From Craterostigma plantagineum (Eukaryota; Streptophyta; Magnoliopsida; Lamiales; Linderniaceae): a DNA stretch of 64,000 bases. Under the pieces are notes generated by a model. The model ran no database searches and was not told the DNA's origin. It was given only the letters and a program-made list of their open reading frames with translations. The stretch's first letter is position 1; each line of letters opens with the position of its first letter. The DNA is taken from contig JAPQWV010000005.1 of the NCBI GenBank assembly GCA_027422505.1, forward strand, positions 12,839,501 through 12,903,500, written 5' to 3'. Positions 23,701 through 35,417 of the stretch are shown one piece after another. A program made the position numbers and the translations under genes.

Positions 23701-26700
23701 TTTTTTTCCAAACGATAGCTTGTCATATATATGAAAATTGTACAAATAGGCAAAATAGCCCGTAGAGCCCTCTGGACACAACATAGTTGCCAGTAGGGAA
23801 TGACACCTTATGAGGAGGACAAGCCACTCCTAATAAGGAGACAAAACTCCCACACAGGGAGACAAAGACGACGAAAAATTAACATAGCCAAATTGAAATG
23901 AAATCCATAGACCAACCAAGCAACACCAAAAAATAAGAAATTTAAGGAGATGGAAAATTAATACGATAAGCAAGCATTACCTGAATCAAAACTCCATGAT
24001 CAATAAGGCTATTAATTCAGATATACTCGACATTTCATGTTTTTCAATTTTTCCGACCAAAAATTTCAAATATTTGGTGACAAAGCCCTATAATGAGGGA
24101 AATAACACTTCATAACGGAGGCGGAAAATCCCACAAAATGAGAATGGCTATGAGCAAGCCAGAAAAACAGAGCGAATGCAACAAATACTAAAACAAAGAA
24201 AAAATATCAACAAAAGAAAAAAATAGTTCGTTGTACATTACGCGCACGCAAAGAGACATGAGAATGAGATAATTAATTCATTGGTTTCAACTTTAAAACA
24301 GTGAATATAGTAACAGATGACAATCACATCAACATAGTACTAAAAAATATAACATTTAAAATGACATATACGATCCTTAAGTAAGTGTACGTAGTCTCTT
24401 TTTTTTCAAACGATAGCTTGTCATATATATAAAAATTGTACAAAGAGGCAAAATAGCCCGTAGAGCCCTCTGGACAAAACATAGTTGCCAGTAGGGAATG
24501 ACACCTTATGAGGAGGACAAGCCACTCCTAATAAGGAGACAAAGCTCCCACACAGGGAGACAAAGCCGACGAAAAATTAACATACCTAAATTGAAATGAA
24601 ATCCAGAGACCAACCAAGCAACACCAAAAAGTAAGAAATTTAAGGAGATGGAAGATTAATACGATAAGCAAGCATTACCTGAATCAAAACTCCATGATCA
24701 ATAAGGCTATTAATTCAGATATACTCAACATTTCATGTTTTTCAATTTTCCCGACCAAAAAATTTCAAATATTTGGTGACAAAGCCCTATAATGAGGGAA
24801 ATAACACTCCATAACGGAGACGTAAAATCCCACAAAAGGAGAGTTGCTACGAGCAAGCCAGAAAAACAGAGCGAATGCAACAAATACTAAAATAAAGAAA
24901 AAATATCAATAAAAGAAAAACATAGTTCGTTGTACATTACACGCACGCAAAGAGACATGAGAATGAGATATTTAATTCATTGGTTACAACTTTAAAACAG
25001 TGAATATAGTAACAGATGACAATCACATCAACATAGTACTAAAAAAATATAACATTTAAAATGACATATACGATCCTTAACTAAGTGTACGTAGTCTTTT
25101 TTTTTTCCAAACGTTAGCTTGTTATATATATGAAAATTGTACAAATAGGCAAAATAGCCCGTAGAGCCCTCTGGACAAAACATAGTTGCCAGTAGGGAAT
25201 GACACCTTATGAGGAGGACAAGCCACTCCTAATAAGGAGACAAAACTCCCACACAGGGAGACAAAGACGACGAAAAATTAACATAGCCAAATTGAAATGA
25301 AATCCATAGACCAACCAAGCAACACCAAAAAATAAGAAATTTAAGGAGATGGAAAATTAATACGATAAGCAAGCATTACCTGAATCAAAACTCCATGATC
25401 AATAAGGCTATTAATTCAGATATACTCGACATTTCATGTTTTTCAATTTTTCCGACCAAAAATTTCAAATATTTGGTGACAAAGCCCTATAATGAGGGAA
25501 ATAACACTTCATAACGGAGGCGGAAAATCCCACAAAATGAGAATGGCTATGAGCAAGCCAGAAAAACAGAGCGAATGCAACAAATACTAAAACAAAGAAA
25601 AAATATCAACAAAAGAAAAAAATAGTTCGTTGTACATTACGCGCACGCAAAGAGACATGAGAATGAGATAATTAATTCATTGGTTTCAACTTTAAAACAG
25701 TGAATATAGTAACAGATGACAATCACATCAACATAGTACTAAAAAATATAACATTTAAAATGACATATACGATCCTTAAGTAAGTGTACGTAGTCTCTTT
25801 TTTTTTAAACGATAGCTTGTCATATATATAAAAATTGTACAAAGAGGCAAAATAGCCCGTAGAGCCCTCTGGACAAAACATAGTTGCCAGTAGGGAATGA
25901 CACCTTATGAGGAGGACAAGCCACTCCTAATAAGGAGACAAAGCTCCCACACAGGGAGACAAAGCCGACGAAAAATTAACATACCTAAATTGAAATGAAA
26001 TCCAGAGACCAACCAAGCAACACCAAAAAGTAAGAAATTTAAGGAGATGGAAGATTAATACGATAAGCAAGCATTACCTGAATCAAAACTCCATGATCAA
26101 TAAGGCTATTAATTCAGATATACTCAACATTTCATGTTTTTCAATTTTCCCGACCAAAAAATTTCAAATATTTGGTGACAAAGCCCTATAATGAGGGAAA
26201 TAACACTCCATAACGGAGACGGAAAATCCCACAAAAGGAGAGTTGCTACGAGCAAGCCAGAAAAACAGAGCGAATGCAACAAATACTAAAATAAAGAAAA
26301 ATATCAATAAAAGAAAAACATAGTTCGTTGTACACACGCACGCAAAGAGACATGAGAATGAGATAATTAATTCATTGGTTACAACTTTAAAACAGTGAAT
26401 ATAGTAACAGATGACAATCACATCAACATAGTACTAAAAAAATATAACATTTAAAATGACATATACGATCCTTAACTAAGTGTACGTAGTCTTTTTTTTT
26501 TTCCAAACGATAGCTTGTCATATATATGAAAATTGTACAAATAGGCAAAATAGCCCGTAGAGCCCTCTGGACAAAACATAGTTGCCAGTAGGGAATGACA
26601 CCTTATGAGGAGGACAAGCCACTCCTAATAAGGAGACAAAACTCCCACACAGGGAGACAAAGACGACGAAAAATTAACATAGCCAAATTGAAATGAAATC

Positions 26701-27025
26701 CATAGACCAACCAAGCAACACCAAAAAAAAAAATAAGAAATTTAAGGAGATGGAAAATTAATACGATAAGCAAGCATTACCTTAATCAAAACTCCATGAT
26801 CAATAAGGCTATTAATTCAGATATACTCGACATTTCATGTTTTTCAATTTTTCCGACCAAAAATTTCAAATATTTGGTGACAAAGCCCTATAATGAGGGA
26901 AATAACACTTCATAACGGGGGCGGAAAATCCCACAAAATGAGAATGGCTATGAGCAAGTCAGAAAAACAGAGCGAATGCAACAAATACTAAAATAAAGAA
27001 AAAATATCAATAACATAGTTCGTTG
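20743..27025. repeat. Satellite array: nine ~698-bp monomers in A/B dimers
   Basis: Monomers start at about 20743, 21444, 22140, 22840, 23535, 24234, 24933, 25633 and 26331 (lengths 695-701 bp), all in the same orientation. Two types alternate strictly, A-B-A-B-A-B-A-B-A, giving a ~1.4-kb dimeric higher-order unit. A-type marks are ACACGC at the start, CCTTAACTAAG, CAAATAGGC, ACTCGACATTT and CATAACGGAGGCGG. B-type marks are ACGCGC, AAGTAAG, CAAAGAGGC, ACTCAACATTT and CATAACGGAGACGG. Each monomer has a T-run of 7-11 bases preceding a segment that, on the minus strand, looks like a LINE 3' end with A-tail. Short minus frames repeat with the array and are not genes. Confidence 0.93.
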
Positions 27026-28453
27026 CTCCGCCCAGCCCCACTATATCGAGGATGGGGCAGAGCTTGTTCCTCGAAACTGAGTCTTCTTTTTTTCCTTCTA
27101 GCAAAAGTTTGAAGTTGGACTATTGGTTACCAAGTACAATGGAGAGGGCTCGATGGACAAGAGGGGGCAAGTGATCTGCAAGCAGCGACCTTGGGAGGGA
27201 CAGGAAGCAAACAGTGAGTAGTGTCAGCGAACAGCAATAGGAAGACCTCAAGCGACGACCAGCCAACAACCGAACGACCTAGTGCTGATTTACTCGATTA
27301 AATTTGGAATTACTTGTTCAGTCAATTTATCGAACACTTGGTGGCCAAGGAAACAAAAGACTTGGGAGATGAGAGGTGGCTCCAAAATGCATTACTGGAC
27401 TATCACAACCCTACGCCCTAAGACTATGATTATCAATACCCTCCACAATCGTTTGTGGAAATAAAATATTAATTTCTCTCTCCTCCACATACACAACCTA
27501 CACCTCAACCCAACCTAAACAATTTTAATACTTTATCAACAACCCAACACAACCCATAATATTTATATTTTATAATTATTTTTAGTAGTATTTGAATGTG
27601 TGAAAAATATATTACATATGATATAAAATTTAGATACTTTGGCCATTGGAGAAAGAAAAATAATATGAATTATGATAGATTATAGAATGTAATAGGGAAA
27701 TAGATGATTTGAATTGTGATTCAAAATGTATCAATATTAGTCTCTATTTATAGAGAAAAAAATCATATAAAAAATAAAAATAAAATTTTAATAGATAAAT
27801 TTAAAAGCAATCTAATTTTGACACTTGGCATCATTTGATTAATGTTAGTTATTGAGAGATGTGCACAACCATGCCATGACCAAGGTTGGTTCACCAACCG
27901 CTTGTGAGAAATTATTTACAATTTTGATTTATTTTACTCATTTCTCTTTGTCGTGCACAACGGTTGCCCGGACGTGGCTGGCATTGGCGGAGGGGGGCGT
28001 CGGGGTGATGGCGGGGGAGCGTCATGACAACGGTGTCTGCATGTGGGAGGCGACGACGGCGGCGCGATGGCGGCTTCTGGCGTCAACGGTGGTGGTTGCG
28101 GGCGAATTTTTTTTATATATATATAAAAACATAGCAACACCAAAAAGAAAACGAAAAAAATGAGCTACAGAGGTCCCCTGCCTCCATTACTGGAGAGGGG
28201 GAAGAAAGTAGGGGGTGGCGGCTGTTGGATGGGGATGGGGAGAGGGAGATTAGGGTTTTAGGGAGAGGGGTGAGAAAAGGGTAGAGTGAGACGGAAAATG
28301 GTAGAGAGAAACGGAGTCCACTAATTGATTGAGTGCATTTTGTAGTGTATATAATCGTCACGTATTGCTGTGGCCTTTTGGTTCCTACCTTACTTTACTG
28401 TCATCAAACTTAATGCATTCTTGGACCACCATTGTTATTGAGACAATTCCATA
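27026..28453. other. Non-coding spacer with a G/C-rich patch
   Basis: After the array comes unique-looking sequence. 27480-27850 is A/T-rich. 27950-28110 is unusually G/C-rich with GGCGG and GACGACGGCGG words and could be translated in several frames, none resembling a known protein. I see no terminal repeats or gene that can be supported. Confidence 0.5.
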
Positions 28454-28482
28454 GATATATATACATATATATATATATATAA
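28454..28482. repeat. (AT)n microsatellite
   Basis: A simple alternating AT tract with one C interruption. Confidence 0.9.
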
Positions 28483-29779
28483 GAACCTTATGGTTGTACA
28501 TCTATCAATTTTTAATCGTACGAACTACGAATTGATATTATATAATATAAAACCTAAGTAATGATGATTCAATGTTCCGAGATTACTGATAATAGCTTTA
28601 GGGATTACAGATTTTCTAGAATCTTTCACGAAATTAAAGCTGTCCGTATGCCTCTATTTTAGAAACATACATCAGAGGAAACAAAAGAGAAGGCTATTGG
28701 GATGATTCTTTACCCACATAAAGCAATTTAGGTGTTATCTTTCTTACTGTTAAGGTAGTTTGAAAACGTTCGAAAAATATTATTACAGGTGTTCACTAGT
28801 TTAAAAACACCTACTATTCGGTCAAATCGTAGACAGTAGTTTCGGTTAAACCGAAATCTTTTCGATGTTATAGTCTGTACTATTTCTAAACTATATGCTA
28901 ACGATGAACAGAGGGGAACAGGAGGAGAGCGTAGCCGGCCAACCTTGAATCCATGCTTTAGCTAATGATGCGCTTTAGTGAGCCGGCTATGTATCTACAA
29001 AACTGTGAAGACAACTATTCAGAGTATGATAGCAACATGTTAATCAATAACAATTAATCTGTAACATGAAACGAGTCCTTTTTCCTATAAATGCCGTAAC
29101 CTTTCAATCATTCAATTCATGCCATCACGTATTCACTTTATATAATTACCTTCCGTATGATCCTTAGATAAATGCATTTCTATATGCCCATTTACTTTGA
29201 TACTCCCGTTATACACTAGCTAGAGTCGTATATTTTAAGCCCAGTCGACGCCCATGCATGGGATTCTGTCAATACTGTAGATATCTGTATGTGCCTGTAC
29301 AGGACTCTGTCATCCCCTCGATTTGAAGGGAAGTAACTGTCATCCCCCCGCTTTGAAGGGAAGTATGCCATAGCATCCGTATCGTACCATCCGTAGTCGT
29401 AGCAGTCATAACGGTTTCTCCTTTCATTATAACGTATATGCAATGCCATGCGCTTATCTTTATATCACGTATATCATAAATCTCTAACAAGTCACATTTA
29501 GCAGATAAAACCACGTTGTGACATATAATCAAATCAGTTTATATAGCACGTGTATCACGAAATCATCAAATAAAAGCATGTAAGCACATAAATACATGTT
29601 GCATATCATACTCACAAGTTTTGTAACTCCCTGTCCTTCACTCGGCCTTTTCCTTGCCCTTATCCGACTCCTGACCTATATAATTATTTTATCCGTAAAT
29701 ACGAAATCCTATAATGACATGCGTGCGTGATATGCATGTTTTATTGTGCATGAATATGTTTCTTGAGATGTTTTAAAAA
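28483..29779. other. LTR-like non-coding sequence with a two-copy 30-bp repeat
   Basis: No gene is visible. At 29307-29366 a ~30-bp unit (CTGTCATCCCC...GAAGGGAAGTA) occurs twice in tandem. The TGTCATCC and CATGCG-rich texture resembles long gypsy LTRs, such as the solo LTR at 35418-38276, but I cannot define ends. Confidence 0.35.
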
Positions 29780-30745
29780 ATGACAACCTGCACCCTTTTA
29801 AGCATAATTTCACGAAATCTCCTTGTTTCAAGTTCCTGTGAATAGCCAGCTTAATTACCTAATTTGTTCTTTAAGTTCGGCCGAATTCGAAGTCCATTGA
29901 CCTCGAAATTTCGCCCGAAACTGACTTTCCGGTGTTGTCCGAGTGGAATCGGCCGAAACTGGCAGCTTGCACGATCTTGAGCATAACTCCGATTTACAAA
30001 TCGGACGACTCTGATTCAAATACCTATGAATAGAAAACTTAATTATCTAGAACTTTTATTTTTTAAGTTATTCCCGAATCGAAGTCCAGTGACCTCGAAA
30101 ATTCGCCCGATTCTGACTTAGGGTTGCTGTCCGAGTGGAATCGGCGAAAACTGGCAGCTTGCACGATTTTAAGCATAACTTTCGATTTACAAATCGGACT
30201 CTGATTCAACTTCCTTTGAATATCGAACTTAATTATATAGAACTTTTGTGTTTTAAGTTAGTCCTGACTCGAAGTCCATTGACCTCGATAATTTGCCCGA
30301 TTCTGACTTAGGGTTGCTGTCCGAGTGGAATTGGCCGAAACTGGCAGCTTGCACGATTTTGAGGATAACTTTCGATTGACAAATCGGACGACTCTGATTC
30401 AAATTACTACGAATAGCCATCGTAATTACCTAAACTTTTATGTTTTATGATAGTCCCGATTCTAAGTCCATTGACCTCGAAAATTCGCCCGATTCTGACT
30501 TAGGGTTGCTGTCCGAGTGGAATCGGGCGAAACTGGTAGCCTGCACGATTTTGTGCATAACTTTCGATCTACAACTTGGACGACCCTGATTCAAATTACT
30601 TTCGAAAGCCAACTTGATTATCTATAGCTTTTGTGTTTTATGTTTGGCCTGATTCGGAGAAGCATCGACCCCAAAATTGTACCAGAAAGTGAATCTTGGG
30701 TGCTGTTGTCTGGAATTGGCATCTTAGCCGATTTTTCAATATAAC
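29780..30745. repeat. Tandem repeat, ~191 bp x 5
   Basis: The motif CTTGCACGATTTT...GCATAACTTTCGATTTACAAATCGGA recurs at about 29786 (diverged), 29964, 30157, 30348 and 30538, giving spacings of about 190-193 bp. A second landmark, CCATTGACCTCGAAAATTCGCCCGA, recurs with the same period. Copies are diverged by substitutions and small indels. The array lies just downstream of a minus-strand gag-like ORF and is probably part of the noncoding body of that retroelement. Confidence 0.85.
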
Positions 30746-30790
30746 TTTTTAATACCAAAATTAATCTACCACTTTAATCATTATTTAATA

Positions 30791-32330
30791 TTATCCTAAT
30801 TGAAGAAAGTAATACACCCTAAACATTGAAATCCCATGAATATTCCATCTATTGAAAATTACTAACATTCTTATTTCCGTTGATGGACCAGGTCGACTGA
30901 TGTCGCCTGTTGTCAACCCTTGAGCTAACACCGGCTCCTCAGGCTGGCTCGTAGTCACTTGAGGTTGTGACTGTCCGAAACTTCCATCCAATCCTTGACT
31001 CGAATCTTGTAGATTCTCATCTATGGATGTTGGGGAAGGTTCAGAGTGAATCTGCGTATCAGACACCGGTTGGACTGGGCCGGTAATAAGTGGATTCTGG
31101 GCTTCGGCTCAGCACTTGGAGTGATAACTGGTATCGTGTCTGATGTAGAAGCAACAGCTGTGATGACGGGCTCGGAGATTGAGAGTGAACGTTGTGGAAC
31201 CCGTTTGGTTACTTGAACCTCTTCGTCAGAATCCGTGGCATCGGACGAAGTAGCTGTATGAGGAGTTGGTTCTCTTTCAAAATCCTCATGGGCTTCTGTT
31301 GGTTGAGGCTCTTGAGACGTGATCGTGGGAATCACGGCCTCTGGTGCAGGCGTAGTAGCCTGTGATAGTGGACTGTGCCCCGTTTCTGCTTCGGGTTGTG
31401 CTTCCGGTTGCTCCTCAATAGATCCTTGGAACACGCCTACAATGATGGGCCTTCCTCGTGGAGTTCCTGATCTTGAGCTTCAACTTCCAATTCGTGAGTC
31501 ACTGTGTCGATCATCGTGGCCTCAAGATCTTGTAGTTGAGCTTCTTGAGCTTGAGGCTCCTGCAAGTTCCTGAGCAACTGCATCAATCATCTCATCCTCA
31601 GGACTTGGTTGTTGTTGTTGAGGGCTCACTGCGAAGTCTGTCGGGGGCCCTCGAATCATCTGCTCTGTGAGATGATTCTCCAGGCAGTATAGCTTATAAA
31701 CGTCTCCCGAGGGGTCGGCAAGACGAAGCAGCTCGAACGGGATTGGCATCGATGGCTGATCCAAATCCGTGAGCCTTGGATTGTGAAAGAATTTGAGTCT
31801 TGGGGGTTGGTAGTTCCCTCCAGGAGGTAGCCGAGGGATGTTCTCGTGCATCTCCATGAGTTGTCTGATAATGACGTTGAACCACCTAGCATACGGAACA
31901 TTCTTCGATCTCTTGTTCTCTTTCTGTCTGATCTGTTCTGCTAAGTCATTCCAGATCAGTTGGGCGAAATCGTAATTCCGCGAGAACACTATGCCTGGAA
32001 AATGCGAAGAATGTTGCCGTTGCCTTTGTCGAACCTGGCGTGCTTTGGCTACAGACACTTGTTGATAATTCCAAACAGTGTCATCCATGGATGCGGGATT
32101 CCGTTGCTCTGCATTTGTGCGAGTTTTGTGAGCGGTGGACGGTTTCCCATTTGGAGAAAGTCACGCACCATCTCTGCATCTGAAGGCAGAGGGTCATAGT
32201 TGAGGCTGAAGGGTAGGTCTAGGACGAGCCCGAAATCATCCTTGCTGAAGCTTATGTGTCTCGTCCCGAGGACCATGGTGAATCGATAGGAGCCGTCAAC
32301 TACTAGACTCTTTATTCTACCCGAAAATTA
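30791..32330 (-). pseudogene. Gag-like ORF of a non-autonomous retroelement
   Basis: Four overlapping minus frames (32049-32276, 31522-32088, 31021-31434, 30791-31066) make one broken coding block. The start has VLGTRHISFSKDDFGLVLDLPF. A central helical part follows (DFAQLIWNDLAEQI, then VPYARWFNVIIRQLMEM). The tail is long, acidic and rich in Pro, Gln, Ser and Thr. The layout resembles the 'putative plant transposon protein' found in many plant LTR elements lacking pol. I am not certain of the family. No RT, integrase or zinc knuckle is visible nearby. At least three frame changes break it. Confidence 0.5.
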
Positions 32331-32559
32331 TTGTAAAGACCATTGGCACGGATACCGTCACCGTGAGCGCGTGCCAGCGGGGATGGCCTTCCAATATGGA
32401 CACAATGATCCATCCGAAAATCAATTAGAAAATCAAAACATTAGTTCAAAAAAGAAATTGAGTCAAAATTTAATTTCATCAAACCATAATAGTTTAGCAT
32501 TTCATAACATGTTTGGCAAAATTGTAATTGAAATCTAAATTCACACATAGGTCATACAA
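32331..32559. other. Non-coding upstream flank of the gag-like ORF
   Basis: No promoter, primer site or splice pattern that I can support. It becomes A/T-rich beyond 32400. Confidence 0.4.
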
Positions 32560-33930
32560 AGTGAATTTTTTAAAATATAATATCATTTCGACTTATGTAC
32601 AAAAGAGTTCAGTAGAAAATATTCTGTGTTGAATCGTAAATCAAGCACTGTTCACTCCGTTCTATTATCGCGCGAGAATTGAAATCTTCAATTCTAATTG
32701 CCTAAGTGTGATTTATGAACTTAAGTCTCCGTTCTAATTTGCGATCGAAAATTTTATTCGCTAAGGTCTGCTACAGTGGAAAAGACTTAGAGAAAATTGT
32801 CTAAGTGTTTGAACTTAAGGCGTGGTACTGTAGCCGAGAAATTTTACGATCGAGAAAAATTTCCGTGTAAATTTACGATCGAGAAAATTGATTTCTGTGT
32901 ATATTTACGATCGAGAAATTTTTTGCGCGTGAATAAAATTTTCGCGCGTGAATAAAATTTTCGAGTGAGAAAGTATTTCGATTTTAAAATAGATTTTCGC
33001 TGCGAAATTTTACGATCGAGAAATTTGACAACGAGAAACTAGGTGACTCGCCGAGAAATAGATCGATCAAAATCATCGCTACGTACTTTTACGATCGAGA
33101 AATTTTATCGTCGCTAAAATTTACGACCGAGAACAAAATTTAAATCGAAATTACGGGTAATCTTTTTATCTATTTCACTCAGTAATCTTTCGCTCGCATA
33201 AAATCAAAATCAGATTTCTCGAATGTAAGTATTTGCGATCTACGTTATTTCTCTTATTGACTAAGTCAAAGAATTTAGCGATCGAATAACTTTTACGATG
33301 CAAACAGTAACTCAATAAATTGCAATTCGATTGAAACTGTTTGCGATCGAGAAAGTTCTTCGACACCTTTAATAACGTTTAAAAACCCAGTTTTAGTCAT
33401 ACTTTCAATCGAGCTCTAAAAATGCAGATAATCGAAACAATATACCCTTATAACGATTGAAAACCCTTAAACTATCCTAGGACACAGATTTTAACCAATG
33501 TAAACACAGAAACAGGTTTAAATCTCATCGAAATAGCATGTGGGTTTTTCACAGTTTGAACAATCAAAAATCTACGCACGGAATCAAGCGAAAGACTATA
33601 AAATGTAGATGAGAACGAAATTTAAACACACATAGACAACTAACAAGCGTCGATTCTACCTTAGAAAGACGAAAATCTGTTGAAAATTAAAAGATTTTGA
33701 GGATTTTGAGATTCGTCTTTACTGTTTGAGTTTTTCGCTCGAGAAATTTCAATCGACACTGTTATGAGGGTTTTGCGTGAGATATAGGTTTTCGACTGCA
33801 AGCATTAATTTCGTTTAAGTGGGCTGATTGGACGTTATCCGCGCTTATCAATTTCTAAGCCCATTACTGTTTACGATTGAGAAACGTATGATCGAAAATT
33901 ACATTTTCTATCTAGTTTCTCGATGGTAAG
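32560..33930. repeat. Degenerate short-repeat region (TTTACGATCGAGAAA)
   Basis: The word TTTACGATCGAGAAA and close variants occur at least eight times, mainly 32840-33130 and again at 33345 and 33870, among other TCGAGAAA- and GCGCGTGAATAAAATTTTCG-like words, the latter in two adjacent copies near 32925-32960. Spacing is irregular, so this is not a true satellite. Similar wording (ATCGAGAAAAATTT, GCGAGAAAG) appears at 45780-45977 upstream of a SIRE-like gag. The region may be leader/LTR sequence of a related element. Confidence 0.6.
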
Positions 33931-34686
33931 TATTCTTATATTTTCAGATTGACCACTATTTGATTTAAAATCACATATTTACTCCTCATGCATTAAAATT
34001 AAAATGCAATTAACTCCCTGAAATTCCAAGCAGTGACATCTGGCTCCAAATCCGATTTTCGAAAAATCTGCATTACTTAGAACAAAATGTCCAGAATGTT
34101 AGAGTTAATCAACAAGTAATTTTAATAAAGCTCCCCCTGAATTTTTTGTATCAATGCCGTAAGCTCCAATTTGTGAAATTCGTGAAGTCCTCTTCGTCAA
34201 AGTGTTTTGTAACAAGGAAAAATTATTGACAATTATCTGCAACACTTGGAGAAAAGTCATCAAAAATATTTGGAGTTCAAGGCATATTATTTTGAAAATG
34301 CTCCCCCTCAAATAATGCACCTTAATTGATTTAATCATATAAGCGAGGAAATCAATCTAAGTAGCAAACATTCAAAATACGCAATTTTGATCAATGTAGC
34401 TAAGATACATGGTCCCCTAATCATGTAATCAAACTTATGCGCGAGGGTATGAGCAAGAACAATCTTTCGCATTTAATCAATTCAGTGGAAATGCAAATAA
34501 AATTGCATATAAGAATGTGCGATTATATATGTATATATATATATATTTATTTTTTTCATAACCTATAATAACAAGAAAAATAGGAAGAAAAATTTCAAGA
34601 AAAATTATTATTTATCTATATAGTTTTTTTTCGTATGAATATTAATATTATTTATTGTATGGGGTCAGATTATTTTGCTTAGATCA
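33931..34686. other. A/T-rich spacer with two polypurine-tract-like strings
   Basis: On the minus strand, GAGGGGGAGCATTTT (about 34298-34316) and CAGGGGGAGCTTTA (about 34124-34140) look like retroelement polypurine tracts. Repeated tracts before the 3' LTR are known in SIRE-type copia elements. No matching LTR start can be fixed. A (TA)n tract lies near 34527-34546. No coding sequence is supported. Confidence 0.35.
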
Positions 34687-35417
34687 TTGTCACGCCTAAA
34701 ATTTCGCAAGACACTTGAAAAGATCATATGTCGTCAAGTCATGTCGACAAACTAAAGTCCTAACTTCATAGAATGATCCATTTCGACAACTCTCACTAGG
34801 TTCACTCTAGCGCTCAATTATTTTTAACTTGGGATTTTTATATTTATATCACTCAAGTCAACACAAGCAATATTATGTCAATTTACCTGCGATCGAGGCG
34901 CTTTTAATTATTTCACCTACGCGAAAGACCGTTGTCTTGGAATCAAAGGGACTTTGAAGGATTTTAATTTGGTTCTGACTTAGAAGGAAAGGAAAGTTTT
35001 GGGATTGTGGACTTAATATTTTCATTTCCTTTTCTTAGTCACTCTCTGTCGTCGGCATATTTTCTTTCTTCTTTTGTCTTTCTCATCCTTAGTTTTTTTT
35101 TCATATTTTACTGCACTTGCTCAAGCTGAAGCTCCGCTTCTCTACGAGGCTGAGAGATTATCTAAGGCGAAGTTCGTCTTGTTGGTTCTTGGGCCGATAC
35201 CGTGATCCTTTTCTCTTAATCCCTAGAGAGGTTTCAGAGATTATCGATTTGAAGAAGTTCACAGTTATGGAATTCGAACCCAAGGCCGTGCTCCTCTTCT
35301 CATTTCCCGATATAAGACCGGATTATCGTTGGAGAAGTTTACTTCGGGGTGCTCCTCTTTCCATCCGTTCTGACGAGCATACAAGATTATCAAGGGAGAA
35401 ATTTACAGCAAGATCTA
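34687..35417 (-). repeat. Distal 3' noncoding/LTR part of SIRE-like element (left copy)
   Basis: The last ~100 bp (35317-35417) are homologous, in inverted orientation, to 59092-59205 beside the plus-strand SIRE-like copy. A GATTATCGnnGGAGAAGTTCAC motif occurs four times (about 35154, 35237, 35320, 35383). The copia sequence continues at 38277 after a nested solo LTR. The left boundary is uncertain; TGTCACGCC at about 34687 could instead be the start of another LTR. Confidence 0.5.

Noticed and set aside
27852..28163. G/C-rich open frames near 28 kb as a possible gene
   Set aside because: Open on both strands, low complexity, no start context, splice pattern or known motif.
20743..30745. Regularly spaced repeats that could suggest a CRISPR array
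   Set aside because: Units are ~698 and ~191 bp, contiguous without unique spacers, in plant nuclear DNA.
31319..31573. Plus-strand frame of 84 codons
   Set aside because: Antisense to the Pro/Gln-rich tail of the gag-like pseudogene; no independent support.
34687..34712. TGTCACGCCTAAAATTTCG as the start of another gypsy LTR
   Set aside because: The wording fits, but I found no matching LTR end or target duplication, so it is not called as a feature.
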